Notes under the pieces: generated by a model | What the model saw: only the letters and a program-made list of their open reading frames with translations | Told to the model about the DNA's origin: nothing | The model's database searches: none | Translations under genes and position numbers: made by a program | Assembly (NCBI RefSeq): GCF_049195245.1 | Contig: NZ_JBMIRR010000021.1 | Coordinates: 124,001 to 188,000 of the forward strand | Reading direction: 5' to 3' | Length of the DNA stretch: 64,000 bases | DNA from: Arenimonas sp049195245 | GTDB lineage: Bacteria; Pseudomonadota; Gammaproteobacteria; Xanthomonadales; Xanthomonadaceae | Shown here: positions 52,380 to 61,571 of the stretch, piece after piece | Position numbering within the stretch: position 1 is the first letter of the stretch | How the letters are laid out: every line of letters begins with the position of its first letter

Positions 52380-55142
52380 ATGCGACTACTGCTTCTGATC
52401 GCCACGCTGCTGCTGGCGACCGCCGCTCCTGCGCCGCTTGCCCTCGCGCAGGCGCCCGCCAAGCCTGCCGCCAACGCCAGCATCGACCTCGAGCAGCTGC
52501 GCATCCCGCACCACAAGTTCGTGCTCGACAACGGCCTGACCGTGCTGGTGCACGAAGACCACAGCGTGCCCCTGGTCGGCGTCAACCTCTGGTACCACGT
52601 CGGCTCGCGCAACGAAGTGCGCGGCCGCACCGGCTTCGCCCACCTGTTCGAGCACTTCTTCTTCAACGGCAGCGAGAACTACCCGCACGGTTTCCGCGAA
52701 GCCATGGACGACCTGGGCGCCAACAACCGCAACGGCACCACCAGCACCGACCGCACCAATTTCTTCGAGGACGTGCCGGTGTCGGGCCTGGAGCGCACGC
52801 TGTACCTCGAGGCCGACCGCATGGGCTTCCTGGCCGGCAATCTCAACGAGGCCATGCTCGAGCGCGAGCGCGGCGTGGTGAAGAACGAAAAGCGGCAGGG
52901 CGAGAACCAGCCCTATGGCCGCGTCTGGCCGCGCGTGTCCGAGACCATGTATCCGTACTCGCACCCCTACAGCTGGTCCACGATCGGCAGCATGGCCGAC
53001 CTGGACAACGCGAAGATGGAGGACATCCGCCAGTGGTACGCGGACTACTACGGCCCCAACAACGCCGTGCTTTCGCTGGCCGGCGACATCACCCTGGCCC
53101 AGGCCAAGGCGCTGGTGACCAAGTATTTCGGCGGCATCGCGCCGGGCAAGCCGGTCGCGCGCCAGCGCGCCTGGGTGCCGACCCTGGACGCCGACATCCG
53201 CGACAGCATGCAGGACCAGGTGCCGCAGACGCGCATCTACCGGCTCTGGCACCTGCCGCCGATGGGCGACCGCGCCACCCACGCGATGCAGCTGTTCGGC
53301 AGCGTGCTGTCGGGCAGCGAAAGCTCGCCGCTGCAGCGCCAGCTGGTGTTCGACAAGGGGCTGGCCACCAGCGTCAATGCCGGCGTGAGCGACAGCGAGA
53401 TCGCCAGCCTGTTCCTGGTGGTGGCCAGCGTGCGGCCGGGCGTGGACCCGGCCGAGCTGGAGCGTGAGCTGGATGCACTGCTGGCAAAGTCGCTGGCCGA
53501 ACTGCCCGCGGCCGCCGCGATCGACCGCGCGCGCACCGGCGAGGTGGCCAACTTCGTGCGCGGCAAGGAGCGCCTGGGCGGCTTCGGCGGCCGCTCCGAC
53601 GTGCTGGCCGAAAGCATGACCTACTTCGGCGATCCCGAAGGCTACCTGCAGCGCTTCCGCGACTACCAGACGCTGACCGCGACCGAGCTGCGGGACACCG
53701 CGCGCACCTGGCTCTCGCGTCCCAGCTACACGCTGCAGGTGGATCCGTTCCCGACGCTGAAGTCGGTCGAGAGCGACCTGGACCGCTCGAAGCTGCCCGC
53801 GCTGGGTCCGTCGCCCGACGTGGCCTTCCCCGAGGTGCAGCGCGCCAAGCTTTCCAACGGCCTGTCGGTGGTGCTGCTGGAGCGCCATTCGGCCCCGCTG
53901 GTGAACATGATGCTGGCCGTGGACGCGGGCACGTCCGCCGATCCGGCCAGCGCGCGCGGCACCGCCAACTTCGCGATGGACCTGTTGCTCAAGGGCAGCC
54001 GGAGCCGCGACGCCTTCCGCATCGCCGACGAACGTGACGCGCTGGGCGCCAACCTATCGGTCGGCAATACCCTGGACCAGTCCTGGGTGCGCCTGGGCGC
54101 GCTGCGCAGCAAGCTCGACGGCTCGCTGGCGCTGATGGCGGACGTCGCCCTGAACCCGGCTTTCCCCGACGACATGGTGGACCTGCAGCGCAAGCAGCAG
54201 CTGGCCAACATCGCCCAGCAGAAGGCCAACCCGGGCGCGGTGGCGATGCGCGTGCTGCCGACCCTGGTGTATGCCCCCGACCACGCCTACGCGGCGCCGG
54301 GCGGCGGCCTCGGCACCGAGGCCTCGGTGGGCGCGCTGTCGCGGCAGGCGCTGGCCGACTGGCATGCGCGCTGGTTCGTGCCGTCCAACGCCACCCTGGT
54401 GGCCGCCGGCGACATCACCCTGCCCGAGCTGGTGGCGGCGCTTGAACGCAGCTTCGGCGGCTGGCGCGGCGGCGCGGCGCCGGCCAAGGCGGTCGGCCCC
54501 AGCACCAGCTCGCCGGGCCGCGGCATCGTGCACCTGATCGACAAGCCGGGCGCCCCGCAGACCGTCATCATGGCGGCACACCTGGCGCCGCCGTCCAACC
54601 AGCCCGACGACCTGGCGCTGGAAACGGTGATGCGCAACTTCGGCGGCATGGCCACGTCGCGGCTCAACCGCAACCTGCGCCTGGACAAGCACTGGAGCTA
54701 CGGCGCCGGCGGCGGCCTCACCGGCGCGCGGGGCCCGCGCACCTTCCTAGTGAACGCACCGGTGCAGACCGACAAGACCAGGGAAGCCATCGTCGAAGTG
54801 ATCCGCGAGATCAAGGGCGTGGCCGGCGAGCGGCCGCTGGCGGGCGAGGAGTACGACAGCATCCTGCGCAGCCAGGTGGCGCGCCTGCCCGGTCGCTACG
54901 AAACCCTGGACTCGCTGCTGGCCGCGGGCCTGGACATCGTCAACACCGGCCGCGACCCGGGCTACTACGCCAACTACGCACGCGACCTGGCGTCGCTGCA
55001 GGCACCGGCGCTGAATGCCTCGGCCGCCGCAGTGGTGAAGCCGGGCGAGCTGACCTGGGTGATCGTGGGCGACCTGGACAAGATCGAAGCCGGCATCCGT
55101 GAACTCGACCTGGGCGAAGTGCGCCGCATCACGGTGGAATGA
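52380..55142 (+). CDS. M16 family zinc metalloprotease (pitrilysin type), exported
   Basis: This 920-residue periplasmic protease has a signal peptide at 1-23 (LLLIATLLLATAAPAPLALA). Two tandem M16 units follow (about 40-470 and 490-915). The N-terminal unit holds the inverted zinc motif HxxEH at His88-Leu-Phe-Glu91-His92 (FAHLFEHFFFNG), with the distal Glu in a downstream YLEADRMGFL helix. The C-terminal unit lacks the zinc motif, as in M16B/pitrilysin clam-shell enzymes, and supplies the other half of the chamber. It probably degrades peptides or cleaves signal remnants in the periplasm. GAAGGACC precedes the ATG. A hairpin follows the gene. Confidence 0.94.
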   Translation: MRLLLLIATLLLATAAPAPLALAQAPAKPAANASIDLEQLRIPHHKFVLDNGLTVLVHEDHSVPLVGVNLWYHVGSRNEVRGRTGFAHLFEHFFFNGSENYPHGFREAMDDLGANNRNGTTSTDRTNFFEDVPVSGLERTLYLEADRMGFLAGNLNEAMLERERGVVKNEKRQGENQPYGRVWPRVSETMYPYSHPYSWSTIGSMADLDNAKMEDIRQWYADYYGPNNAVLSLAGDITLAQAKALVTKYFGGIAPGKPVARQRAWVPTLDADIRDSMQDQVPQTRIYRLWHLPPMGDRATHAMQLFGSVLSGSESSPLQRQLVFDKGLATSVNAGVSDSEIASLFLVVASVRPGVDPAELERELDALLAKSLAELPAAAAIDRARTGEVANFVRGKERLGGFGGRSDVLAESMTYFGDPEGYLQRFRDYQTLTATELRDTARTWLSRPSYTLQVDPFPTLKSVESDLDRSKLPALGPSPDVAFPEVQRAKLSNGLSVVLLERHSAPLVNMMLAVDAGTSADPASARGTANFAMDLLLKGSRSRDAFRIADERDALGANLSVGNTLDQSWVRLGALRSKLDGSLALMADVALNPAFPDDMVDLQRKQQLANIAQQKANPGAVAMRVLPTLVYAPDHAYAAPGGGLGTEASVGALSRQALADWHARWFVPSNATLVAAGDITLPELVAALERSFGGWRGGAAPAKAVGPSTSSPGRGIVHLIDKPGAPQTVIMAAHLAPPSNQPDDLALETVMRNFGGMATSRLNRNLRLDKHWSYGAGGGLTGARGPRTFLVNAPVQTDKTREAIVEVIREIKGVAGERPLAGEEYDSILRSQVARLPGRYETLDSLLAAGLDIVNTGRDPGYYANYARDLASLQAPALNASAAAVVKPGELTWVIVGDLDKIEAGIRELDLGEVRRITVE

Positions 55143-55148
55143 GCCCCG

Positions 55149-55174
55149 GGGCTGCGCGGATGGCCGCGCAGCCC
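55149..55174. terminator. Bidirectional terminator between M16 protease and SDR genes
   Basis: A perfect 11-bp stem GGGCTGCGCGG / CCGCGCAGCCC with loop ATGG, followed by TGTTT on the plus strand, sits between two convergent stop codons (55142 and 55179). Confidence 0.75.
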
Positions 55175-55178
55175 TGTT

Positions 55179-56084
55179 TCACTGCGCCAGCGGCACGCCC
55201 GTCAGGCGCGCGCTGAGTTCGAGCAGCCTGGCGCGGGCCGCCGGATCCTGCGGCTGCGGATCACGGGTATCGGCCGGCTTCCCGTCGATGTAGAACGCGC
55301 CCGCCTGCAGTTGCCCCGCAGTGATCAGCCCCATGACATGATCGCGTCCTTCGTCCACGCTGGCGCGCGGCGTCACGCCCAGGCCGCGCACCATCGTCGT
55401 GTCCATCATCGTGGCCGGATGCAGGGCGATCATGGTGATGCCGTCCTTCGCAAACGCGGGCGCCAGGGCCACGGTCATCGTCACCTGCGCCAGCTTGCTC
55501 TGGCCGTAGCCGCGGCCGTGGGCGCCGGGTTTTTCCAGCATCACGTCGTCGAAGTCGATGGCAGAGGCGCTGCCCGAGGACACGTTGACGATGCGCGCGG
55601 GCGCGGCGGCGGCCAGGTTGGGCCGCAGGCGGTTCACCAGCACCCAGCCGGCGAGGTAGTTCACCGCGAACTGCAGCTCGTGGCCGTCCTGGCTGGTGCG
55701 TCGCGGCTGGTCGCCGGTGTAGGCCACGCCGGCGTTGTTCACCAGCAGGTCGAGCCGCAGATAGTCCCTGGCCACGGCATCGGCGAAGTCGCGCACGGCC
55801 TGCAGCGAGGAAAAGTCCGCGGCATAGAAGCGCGCCGAGCCGGTGCCGCCGCGCGTGATCTCGGCCACGACGGCCTTGCCACGCTCGGCGTTGCGGCCGT
55901 GCACGATCACGTGCGCGCCGTCCGCGGCCAGCGCCAGCGCCAGCTCGCGGCCCAGGCCATCGGTGGAGCCCGTGACCAGCACGGTCTTTCCGGCGTAGGA
56001 AAGTTTTGGCGGGGCCGGCTGCGCCAGCGCGGGACCGGCCAGCATCGTCACGGCCATCAGCAGCACAAGGGTGAAGTGGCGCAT
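55179..56084 (-). CDS. SDR family protein with a signal peptide
   Basis: This 301-residue short-chain dehydrogenase has complete catalytic and cofactor motifs: TGSTDGLG (38-45), NNAG (116-119), Ser near 170 (NVSSGSAS), Tyr193 and Lys197 (GYGQSKLAQ). It resembles retinol-dehydrogenase-like SDRs, and RNAER after the second strand suggests NADP(H). Unusually it starts with an apparent Sec signal MRHFTLVLLMAVTMLAGPALA before QPAPPKLSYAGKTV. SDRs are normally cytosolic because the cofactor is; either it is exported (and acts in the periplasm), or the hydrophobic start is a membrane anchor. Substrate unknown. Convergent with the M16 gene. Confidence 0.88.
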   Translation of the reverse strand: MRHFTLVLLMAVTMLAGPALAQPAPPKLSYAGKTVLVTGSTDGLGRELALALAADGAHVIVHGRNAERGKAVVAEITRGGTGSARFYAADFSSLQAVRDFADAVARDYLRLDLLVNNAGVAYTGDQPRRTSQDGHELQFAVNYLAGWVLVNRLRPNLAAAAPARIVNVSSGSASAIDFDDVMLEKPGAHGRGYGQSKLAQVTMTVALAPAFAKDGITMIALHPATMMDTTMVRGLGVTPRASVDEGRDHVMGLITAGQLQAGAFYIDGKPADTRDPQPQDPAARARLLELSARLTGVPLAQ

Positions 56085-56176
56085 GGGCGGAGCTCCGGAC
56101 GGGGGACAGGCCCAGCATAGGCCGGGTCTCCCCGCGTCTCAACGCGAGGCCCTGGGCGCCGGGCTACAATGCCGCC

Positions 56177-56536
56177 ATGGACATCTTCAAGGTTTTCCGC
56201 ATCGAGGCCGCGCACCGGCTGCCCAACGTGCCGCCGGGCCACAAGTGCGCGCGGTTGCACGGGCACTCGTTCGCGGTGGAGCTGCACGTGGGCGGCGAAC
56301 CGGACCCGCACACCGGCTGGATCATGGATTTCGGCGACATCAAGGCGGTGTTCCAGCCGATCTACGACCGCCTGGACCACCACTACCTCAACGACGTGCC
56401 GGGCCTGGAGAATCCCACCAGCGAAAACCTGGCGCGCTGGATCTGGGACCAGCTCAAGCCGGCGCTGCCGGCGCTGTCGCTGGTGGTGGTGCACGAAACC
56501 TGCACCTCGGGCTGCCGCTACGCCGGACCGCGCTGA
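56177..56536 (+). CDS. queD: 6-carboxy-5,6,7,8-tetrahydropterin synthase QueD
   Basis: QueD converts dihydroneopterin triphosphate to 6-carboxytetrahydropterin, an early step towards queuosine tRNA modification. The protein has 119 residues. Zinc ligands are His13, His28 and His30 (IEAAHRLPN, ARLHGHSFAVELHV), with catalytic Cys24 (HKCARLHGH); WIMDFGDIK, LDHHYLNDVPGLENPTSENLARWIW and VHETCTSGCRY are family signatures. Length and residues are canonical. No other queuosine gene is adjacent. It is divergent from the exported SDR. Confidence 0.95.
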   Translation: MDIFKVFRIEAAHRLPNVPPGHKCARLHGHSFAVELHVGGEPDPHTGWIMDFGDIKAVFQPIYDRLDHHYLNDVPGLENPTSENLARWIWDQLKPALPALSLVVVHETCTSGCRYAGPR

Positions 56537-56546
56537 GCCCGGCGCT

Positions 56547-56570
56547 GCGGCGGGCGCAACGGCCCGCCGC
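56547..56570. terminator. Hairpin between queD and RND permease
   Basis: A perfect 9-bp stem GCGGCGGGC / GCCCGCCGC with a 6-nt loop lies between the two convergent stops (56536 and 56588). It probably stops transcription from both sides. Confidence 0.6.
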
Positions 56571-56587
56571 CGACCCCGCACTTCACC

Positions 56588-59500
56588 TCAGGCCGTCGCC
56601 GGCTTGCCGTGCGCGGCATCGCGCTGGTGGTTGCGCGCGATCAGCAGGTAGATCACCGGCACCACGAACAGCGTGAACACCGTGCCGATGGACATGCCGC
56701 CCACGATCACCAGGCCGATCTGGTTGCGCGCCTCGGCACCGGCGCCCGAGGCGATGGCCAGCGGCAGCGAACCCAGCACCATCGCACCGGTGGTCATCAG
56801 GATCGGACGCAGGCGCAGCGCGGCCGCGTCCAGCACGGCGTCGAATTTCGAACGTCCCTGCTCCTGCAGCTGGTTGGCGAACTCCACGATCAGGATGCCG
56901 TGCTTGGCGATCAGGCCGACCAGGGTGACGATGCCGATCTGGCTGTAGATGTTCCAGCTGCCGTGGCCGCTCAGCTTCAGCGCCAGGAAGGCGCCGAACA
57001 TCGCCAGCGGCACCGCCAGCAGGATCACGATCGGATCCACCCAGCTTTCGAACTGCGCCGCCAGCACCAGGAAGATGAAGACCACGGCCAGCAGCATGAT
57101 CACGCCGAACTCGCTGGCCGATTCACGATACTCGCGGCTCTGGCCCGACAGGTCGTACTGGGCGTCGGGCGCGACCTCGTCCAGCGCCTGCTCCATCCAG
57201 TCCAGGGCTTCGCCCATCGAATACCCGGGCGCCAGGCCTGCGCTGATGGTGGCCGCGCGCAGCTTGTTGAAGTGGTTGAGCTCCTTCGCGGCCACCGTCT
57301 CCTCGACCGTGATCAGGTTGGACAGCTGCACCATCTGGCCATCGCCCGCGCGCACGAAGATGTTGCTCAGGTCGCCGGGCGTTCGGCGGTCGGCATCTTC
57401 CACCTGCACGATCACGTCGTACTGCTCCGAGCCGCGCTTGAAACGCGTGACGTTGCGGCCACCCAGCAGCGTTTCCAGCGTGCGGCCCACGGTGGTGACG
57501 TCGCTGCCGACGGTGGCCACCTTGTCGCGGTCCAGCTCCAGCCGCAGCTGCGGCTTGTCCAGCTTGAGGTCCGAGTCGGGGTTGGTCAGCTGGGGGTTCT
57601 CGCGCATCTTGGCCATCAGCTTCTCGACGGTGACGCCGAGCTCTTCCCACGTGCCGGTACCCTGCACGACGAAATTCACCGGCTGGCCGAAGCCGTCCTG
57701 TCCCAGCGGCGGCGGCAGCGTCGGGAACGCCATCACGCCCGGGATGCCGGAGAACCGCGGAAACAGCTGGCCCTGCACGTCGGCGGTGCTGACGTCGCGC
57801 TCCTCCCAGTCCTGCAGCATGACGAAGCCGATGGTGTTGGTGACCGCCGGGAAGCCGACGATCTGGAAGTACTGCTTCACCTGCGGGATGCTGGCGAAGC
57901 TGGCCTCCATCTGCTTGGCGTATTTGTCGGTATAGGCCACGGTGGAGCCTTCCGGCGCGACGCCGAAGCCGATGATGAAGCCCTGGTCTTCCTGCGGCGC
58001 CAGCTCGCTGGGCAGGGTGCTCCACAGCGCGCCCGCGCCCGCGAACAGGGCCAGGCCGATGCCCACCACCACCCAGCGCAGCTTCAGCGCGCGCGAAAGC
58101 AGGCCGCGGTAGCCGCGGTCGATCGAGCCCAGCACGCGCTCGCCGAAGGCGTAGAAGCGGCCGTGGCTGGTCTCGCGACGCAGCAGCTTGGACGACATCA
58201 TCGGCGACAGGGTCAGGGCGGTGAAGCCCGACACCAGCACCGCACCCGCCAGGGTCAGCGCGAACTCGACGAACAGCTTGCCGGTACGCCCGGTCTGGAA
58301 CGCCAGCGGCACGTACACCGCCACCAGGGTCAGCGTCATCGCGACGATGGCGAAGCCGATTTCCTTGCTGCCCGTCAGCGCCGCCTCGAACGGCGTCATG
58401 CCTTCCTCGACGTGGCGGTAGATGTTTTCCAGCATCACGATGGCGTCGTCCACCACCAGGCCGATCGCCAGCACCATGGCCAGCAGGGTCAGCGTGTTGA
58501 TGGTGAAACCGAAGGCGAACATGATGCCGAAGGCGCCGATCAGCGACACGGGGATGGTCACCAGCGGGATCAGCGTCGCGCGCCAGCTGCGCAGGAACAG
58601 GAAGATGACGATCACCACCAGCACCACGGCCTCGGCCACGGTCTTGTAGACCTCGTCGATCGACTTCTCGATGAAGATGGTGGTGTCGAAGGCGATCTCG
58701 ATCTTCATGCCTTCCGGCAGCGTGCGCTGGATCTGCGGCAGCATTTCCTTGAGCGCGGCCGAGATATCCAGCGGATTGGCCACGGCCTGCTTGACCACGG
58801 CCAGCGGCACGGCATTGACGCCGTTGAAGCGGGCGGCAAAACGCTCTTCCTGCGAACCCAGCTCGACCCGCGCCACGTCCTTGAGCCGCACCAGGTAACC
58901 GTTGACGTTGCCCAGGATCACCTCGCCGAACTGCTCGGGCGTCTTGAGGTCGGTTTCCGACAGCACGGTGAATTCGCGCTCGCTGCTCTCGACCCGGCCC
59001 GCGGGGATTTCCACGTTCTGGGCCCGCAGCGCGTTCTCCACGTCCACCGGCGTCAGGCCGAAGCCGGCCAGGCGCTGCGGCTGCAGCCACACGCGCATCG
59101 CGTAGGTGCTGGAGAAGACCTGGGCCTGGGCCACGCCCGGGATGGTCTGCACGCGATCCTTCACCAGGCGCTCGGCGTAGTCGGCGATCTCCACGCGCGA
59201 ATGGCGGTCCGACGAGAACGCCAGGTAGATGATCGGCTGCGCGTCGGCTTCCTGCTTCTGGATGATCGGCTCGTCCACTTCGTCCGGCAGCAGGCCGCGG
59301 GCCTGGCCGACGCGGTCGCGCACGTCCGAGGCGGCGCCGTCCGGGTCGCGGTCCAGGCGGAACCGGATGGTCACCTGGCTGGACTGCTCGCGGCTCACCG
59401 ACTGCATGAACTCGATGCCCTCGACGCCCGACAGCGCGTCCTCGATGGGCTGGGTGACCTGGGATTCGATCACCTGCGCGCTGGCGCCGGGATAGTTCGT

Positions 59501-59644
59501 GTTGACCGTGATGACCGGCGTGTCGACGTTGGGGATCTGGCGGACGGCGAGGCGGTCATAGGCGATCAGGCCCAGCAGCACCACCACCAGGTTGATCACC
59601 ATCGCGAAGACGGGGCGACGGATCGAGATGTCGGAAAGGACCAT
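56588..59644 (-). CDS. RND efflux pump inner-membrane permease (HAE1 type)
   Basis: This 1018-residue RND transporter uses the proton gradient to expel hydrophobic compounds. The N-terminus MVLSDISIRRPVFAMVINLVVVLLGLIAY and RQIPNVDTPVITVNTNYPGAS are typical of the family. Twelve transmembrane helices are predicted, with the proton-relay Asp pair in TM4 (AIGLVVDDAIVMLENIYRH), two large periplasmic loops, and the ending GGMSIGTVFTLFVVPVIYLLIARNHQ. It is closest to the MdtBC/MexF-like single-permease pumps; substrate range cannot be read. Its adaptor gene ends 15 nt upstream. No outer-membrane channel or regulator is adjacent. Confidence 0.94.
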   Translation of the reverse strand: MVLSDISIRRPVFAMVINLVVVLLGLIAYDRLAVRQIPNVDTPVITVNTNYPGASAQVIESQVTQPIEDALSGVEGIEFMQSVSREQSSQVTIRFRLDRDPDGAASDVRDRVGQARGLLPDEVDEPIIQKQEADAQPIIYLAFSSDRHSRVEIADYAERLVKDRVQTIPGVAQAQVFSSTYAMRVWLQPQRLAGFGLTPVDVENALRAQNVEIPAGRVESSEREFTVLSETDLKTPEQFGEVILGNVNGYLVRLKDVARVELGSQEERFAARFNGVNAVPLAVVKQAVANPLDISAALKEMLPQIQRTLPEGMKIEIAFDTTIFIEKSIDEVYKTVAEAVVLVVIVIFLFLRSWRATLIPLVTIPVSLIGAFGIMFAFGFTINTLTLLAMVLAIGLVVDDAIVMLENIYRHVEEGMTPFEAALTGSKEIGFAIVAMTLTLVAVYVPLAFQTGRTGKLFVEFALTLAGAVLVSGFTALTLSPMMSSKLLRRETSHGRFYAFGERVLGSIDRGYRGLLSRALKLRWVVVGIGLALFAGAGALWSTLPSELAPQEDQGFIIGFGVAPEGSTVAYTDKYAKQMEASFASIPQVKQYFQIVGFPAVTNTIGFVMLQDWEERDVSTADVQGQLFPRFSGIPGVMAFPTLPPPLGQDGFGQPVNFVVQGTGTWEELGVTVEKLMAKMRENPQLTNPDSDLKLDKPQLRLELDRDKVATVGSDVTTVGRTLETLLGGRNVTRFKRGSEQYDVIVQVEDADRRTPGDLSNIFVRAGDGQMVQLSNLITVEETVAAKELNHFNKLRAATISAGLAPGYSMGEALDWMEQALDEVAPDAQYDLSGQSREYRESASEFGVIMLLAVVFIFLVLAAQFESWVDPIVILLAVPLAMFGAFLALKLSGHGSWNIYSQIGIVTLVGLIAKHGILIVEFANQLQEQGRSKFDAVLDAAALRLRPILMTTGAMVLGSLPLAIASGAGAEARNQIGLVIVGGMSIGTVFTLFVVPVIYLLIARNHQRDAAHGKPATA

Positions 59645-59659
59645 GGGGGACTCGGCCTC

Positions 59660-60811
59660 TTATTCGTCGCTGGCAGCGTCGGGCGCGGGCGCCTCGGGGC
59701 TGGCAGGCGCCGCGGCCGGCGCGTTGGCCTCGGCCTCGGACGGGTCGGGCACCACGGTCACCGCGGCGCCTTCGTACATCATCGGCTTGCCCTGACCGGC
59801 GGAGATCACCTGGTCGCCGTCCTTCAGGCCCGACACCACGGCGATGCGACCGGGCACGCGCTGCCCGGTGGTGACGTCGGCGCGCACCGCCTTGCCGTCC
59901 TTGATCACGTACACGTAGCGGGTGTCGCCCTGCTGCAGCAGCGCCTGTTCCGGAATCATGATCGCGGTGGCCGCGGCATCGCCGACGCCGAGGTTGACCC
60001 GCGCGAACAGGCCCGGGCGAAGCTTGTAGTCGGGATTCTCGACGCTGGCGCGGACCTTGGCGCTGCGCGTGTTGGCGTCGATCACCGGTTCGATCGCGCT
60101 GACTTCGCCACGGAAGGTTTCGCCCGCAAAGGCGTCCACCCCGATCGTCACCGGCTGGCCGACCGCGATGCGCGACAGGTCGTTCTCGGGCAGGCTGAAA
60201 TCAACCTCCATCGGATCCAGCCGCACCAGGTTGACCAGCGCCTGGCCGGGGCTGACCACTTCGCCCACGCTGACTTCGCGCAGGCCGATCACGCCGCCGA
60301 AGGGCGCCACGATGGTGGTCTTGAGCAGCTGCGCCTGGGCCGAGGCAACGCGGGCCTGGGTCACCCCCAGCTGTGCGCGCGCGGTATCCACGTCCGAACG
60401 CGAGAGCAGCTGGCGCGAACCGAGGTCGGCAGCGCGGGCATCGGCGCGGCGGGCGTTTTCCAGGTTGGCCCGGGCTTCGCTCAGGCTGGCCTGCGCCACG
60501 GACGCGTCCAGGCTGAAGAGCGGGTCTCCCTGCTTCACCCGCTGGCCTTCCTTGAAGTGGATCTTGACCAGCCGTCCGCTGACTTCAGGCCGCACCACCA
60601 CCGACTCGTCCGCACGCAGGGTGCCGACCGTGCTCAGGTCCTGGCGCAGCGATTCGGTCTTCACCGTCACGGCCTCGACCGGCAGCGCCATCGCGCCCCC
60701 CGGCGGTCCGCCGGCAGGGGCGGCGGCTTCGTCACCGCCGGAGCAGGCGCCCAGGGCGGCCGCGAGGGCCAGGGCCAGGGTCAGCTGGGAAAGGATTCGG
60801 GCGCGGCGCAT
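59660..60811 (-). CDS. RND periplasmic adaptor (membrane-fusion lipoprotein)
   Basis: This 383-residue adaptor of the pump above is a lipoprotein with ALGAC lipobox (Cys23). The lipoyl-like domain is LVKIHFKEGQRVKQGDPLFSLD, with a helical hairpin (about 95-165, SLSEARANLENARRADARAA), the second lipoyl half TTIVAPFGGVIGLREVSVGEVVSPGQALVNLV, and a beta-barrel and MP domain after that (SRIAVGQPVTIGVDAFAGETFRGEVSAIEPVID). The C-terminal tail is Ala/Pro-rich and disordered. It probably docks the permease to a TolC-type channel encoded elsewhere. Transcribed first in the two-gene operon. Confidence 0.93.
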   Translation of the reverse strand: MRRARILSQLTLALALAAALGACSGGDEAAAPAGGPPGGAMALPVEAVTVKTESLRQDLSTVGTLRADESVVVRPEVSGRLVKIHFKEGQRVKQGDPLFSLDASVAQASLSEARANLENARRADARAADLGSRQLLSRSDVDTARAQLGVTQARVASAQAQLLKTTIVAPFGGVIGLREVSVGEVVSPGQALVNLVRLDPMEVDFSLPENDLSRIAVGQPVTIGVDAFAGETFRGEVSAIEPVIDANTRSAKVRASVENPDYKLRPGLFARVNLGVGDAAATAIMIPEQALLQQGDTRYVYVIKDGKAVRADVTTGQRVPGRIAVVSGLKDGDQVISAGQGKPMMYEGAAVTVVPDPSEAEANAPAAAPASPEAPAPDAASDE

Positions 60812-60859
60812 GGGTCTACCTCGGCAAAAGAAGCCCGGCCGGGAGCGCCGGGGGCAATT

Positions 60860-60874
60860 ACTATACTGGGTAGT
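60860..60874 (-). promoter_or_regulatory. Candidate -10 and weak dyad upstream of RND operon
   Basis: On the minus strand TATAGT (60865-60860) resembles a -10 box, 49 nt from the adaptor start. A small dyad ACTA-7nt-TAGT (60860-60863, 60871-60874) overlaps it, which fits a repressor site. Arms are only 4 bp, so this is tentative. Confidence 0.28.
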
Positions 60875-60920
60875 TTAGCTTGAGCTTCACGAATGACACT
60901 AGGCCAGAAGTCCCGGCGGT

Positions 60921-61571
60921 TCAGTCTTGAGCCAGCCGGACCGTGCGCACGTCGGCGCCGTGCCTGATGCAGGCCAGGGGCGGGCCGCCCAGGGCCCGCT
61001 CCAGCAGGGGCAGGTACCCGGCCACGTCGAAACCGGGCTCCACTTCCTGCGCCAGCCAGCCCTGCAGCCGGCAGCCATCGGCCACCACCGCCCGCGCCGT
61101 CAGCCGCGCGTGGCTCAGGCAGCCCAGCCGCAGTCCGACCACCAGCACCACCGGCAGGTCCAGTGCGCGCACCAGGTCGGCCTGGTCCAGGCCATCGGCC
61201 AGGGGCGCCATCCAGCCGCCGACGCCCTCGACCACCACCGCATCGGCCTGCGCGGCGAGCTGGCGATAGGCCGCGACCAGCACGTCCAGCCGCACGTCCA
61301 CTCCGGCCAGGGCCGCGGCGATCTGCGGTGCGGTCGGCTCGGGCAGTGCGTAGGGATTGACCAGCGCGTAGTCGGGCTGCGGATCGCTGGCGGCGATGAG
61401 GTCCAGCGCATCGGCATTGCGCCAGCCTGCGGGCGTGGGCTCGCTGCCGCTGGCCACGGGCTTCATGCCGACCACGCGCGCACCGTCGCGCCGCAGCGCA
61501 TGCAGCAGCGCGACGCTGGCGAAGGTCTTGCCCGCGCCGGTGTCGGTGCCGGTGACATACACGCTGTGCAT
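60921..61571 (-). CDS. bioD: Dethiobiotin synthetase BioD
   Basis: BioD closes the ureido ring of biotin from DAPA with CO2 and ATP. The protein has 216 residues. P-loop GTDTGAGKT at residues 8-16; the catalytic Lys in MKPVASG, EGVGGWMAPLADG, and LPVVLVVGLRLGCLSHARLTARAV are standard BioD motifs. The ATG at 61571 shares one base with the upstream stop (TGATG), so translation is coupled to the TMEM175-like genes, an odd partner. Other bio genes are not in the window. Confidence 0.95.
   Translation of the reverse strand: MHSVYVTGTDTGAGKTFASVALLHALRRDGARVVGMKPVASGSEPTPAGWRNADALDLIAASDPQPDYALVNPYALPEPTAPQIAAALAGVDVRLDVLVAAYRQLAAQADAVVVEGVGGWMAPLADGLDQADLVRALDLPVVLVVGLRLGCLSHARLTARAVVADGCRLQGWLAQEVEPGFDVAGYLPLLERALGGPPLACIRHGADVRTVRLAQD

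Noticed and set aside
60860..60874. A firm TetR operator for the RND pump.
   Set aside because: The dyad has only 4-bp perfect arms and no regulator is adjacent; kept only as a low-confidence promoter note.
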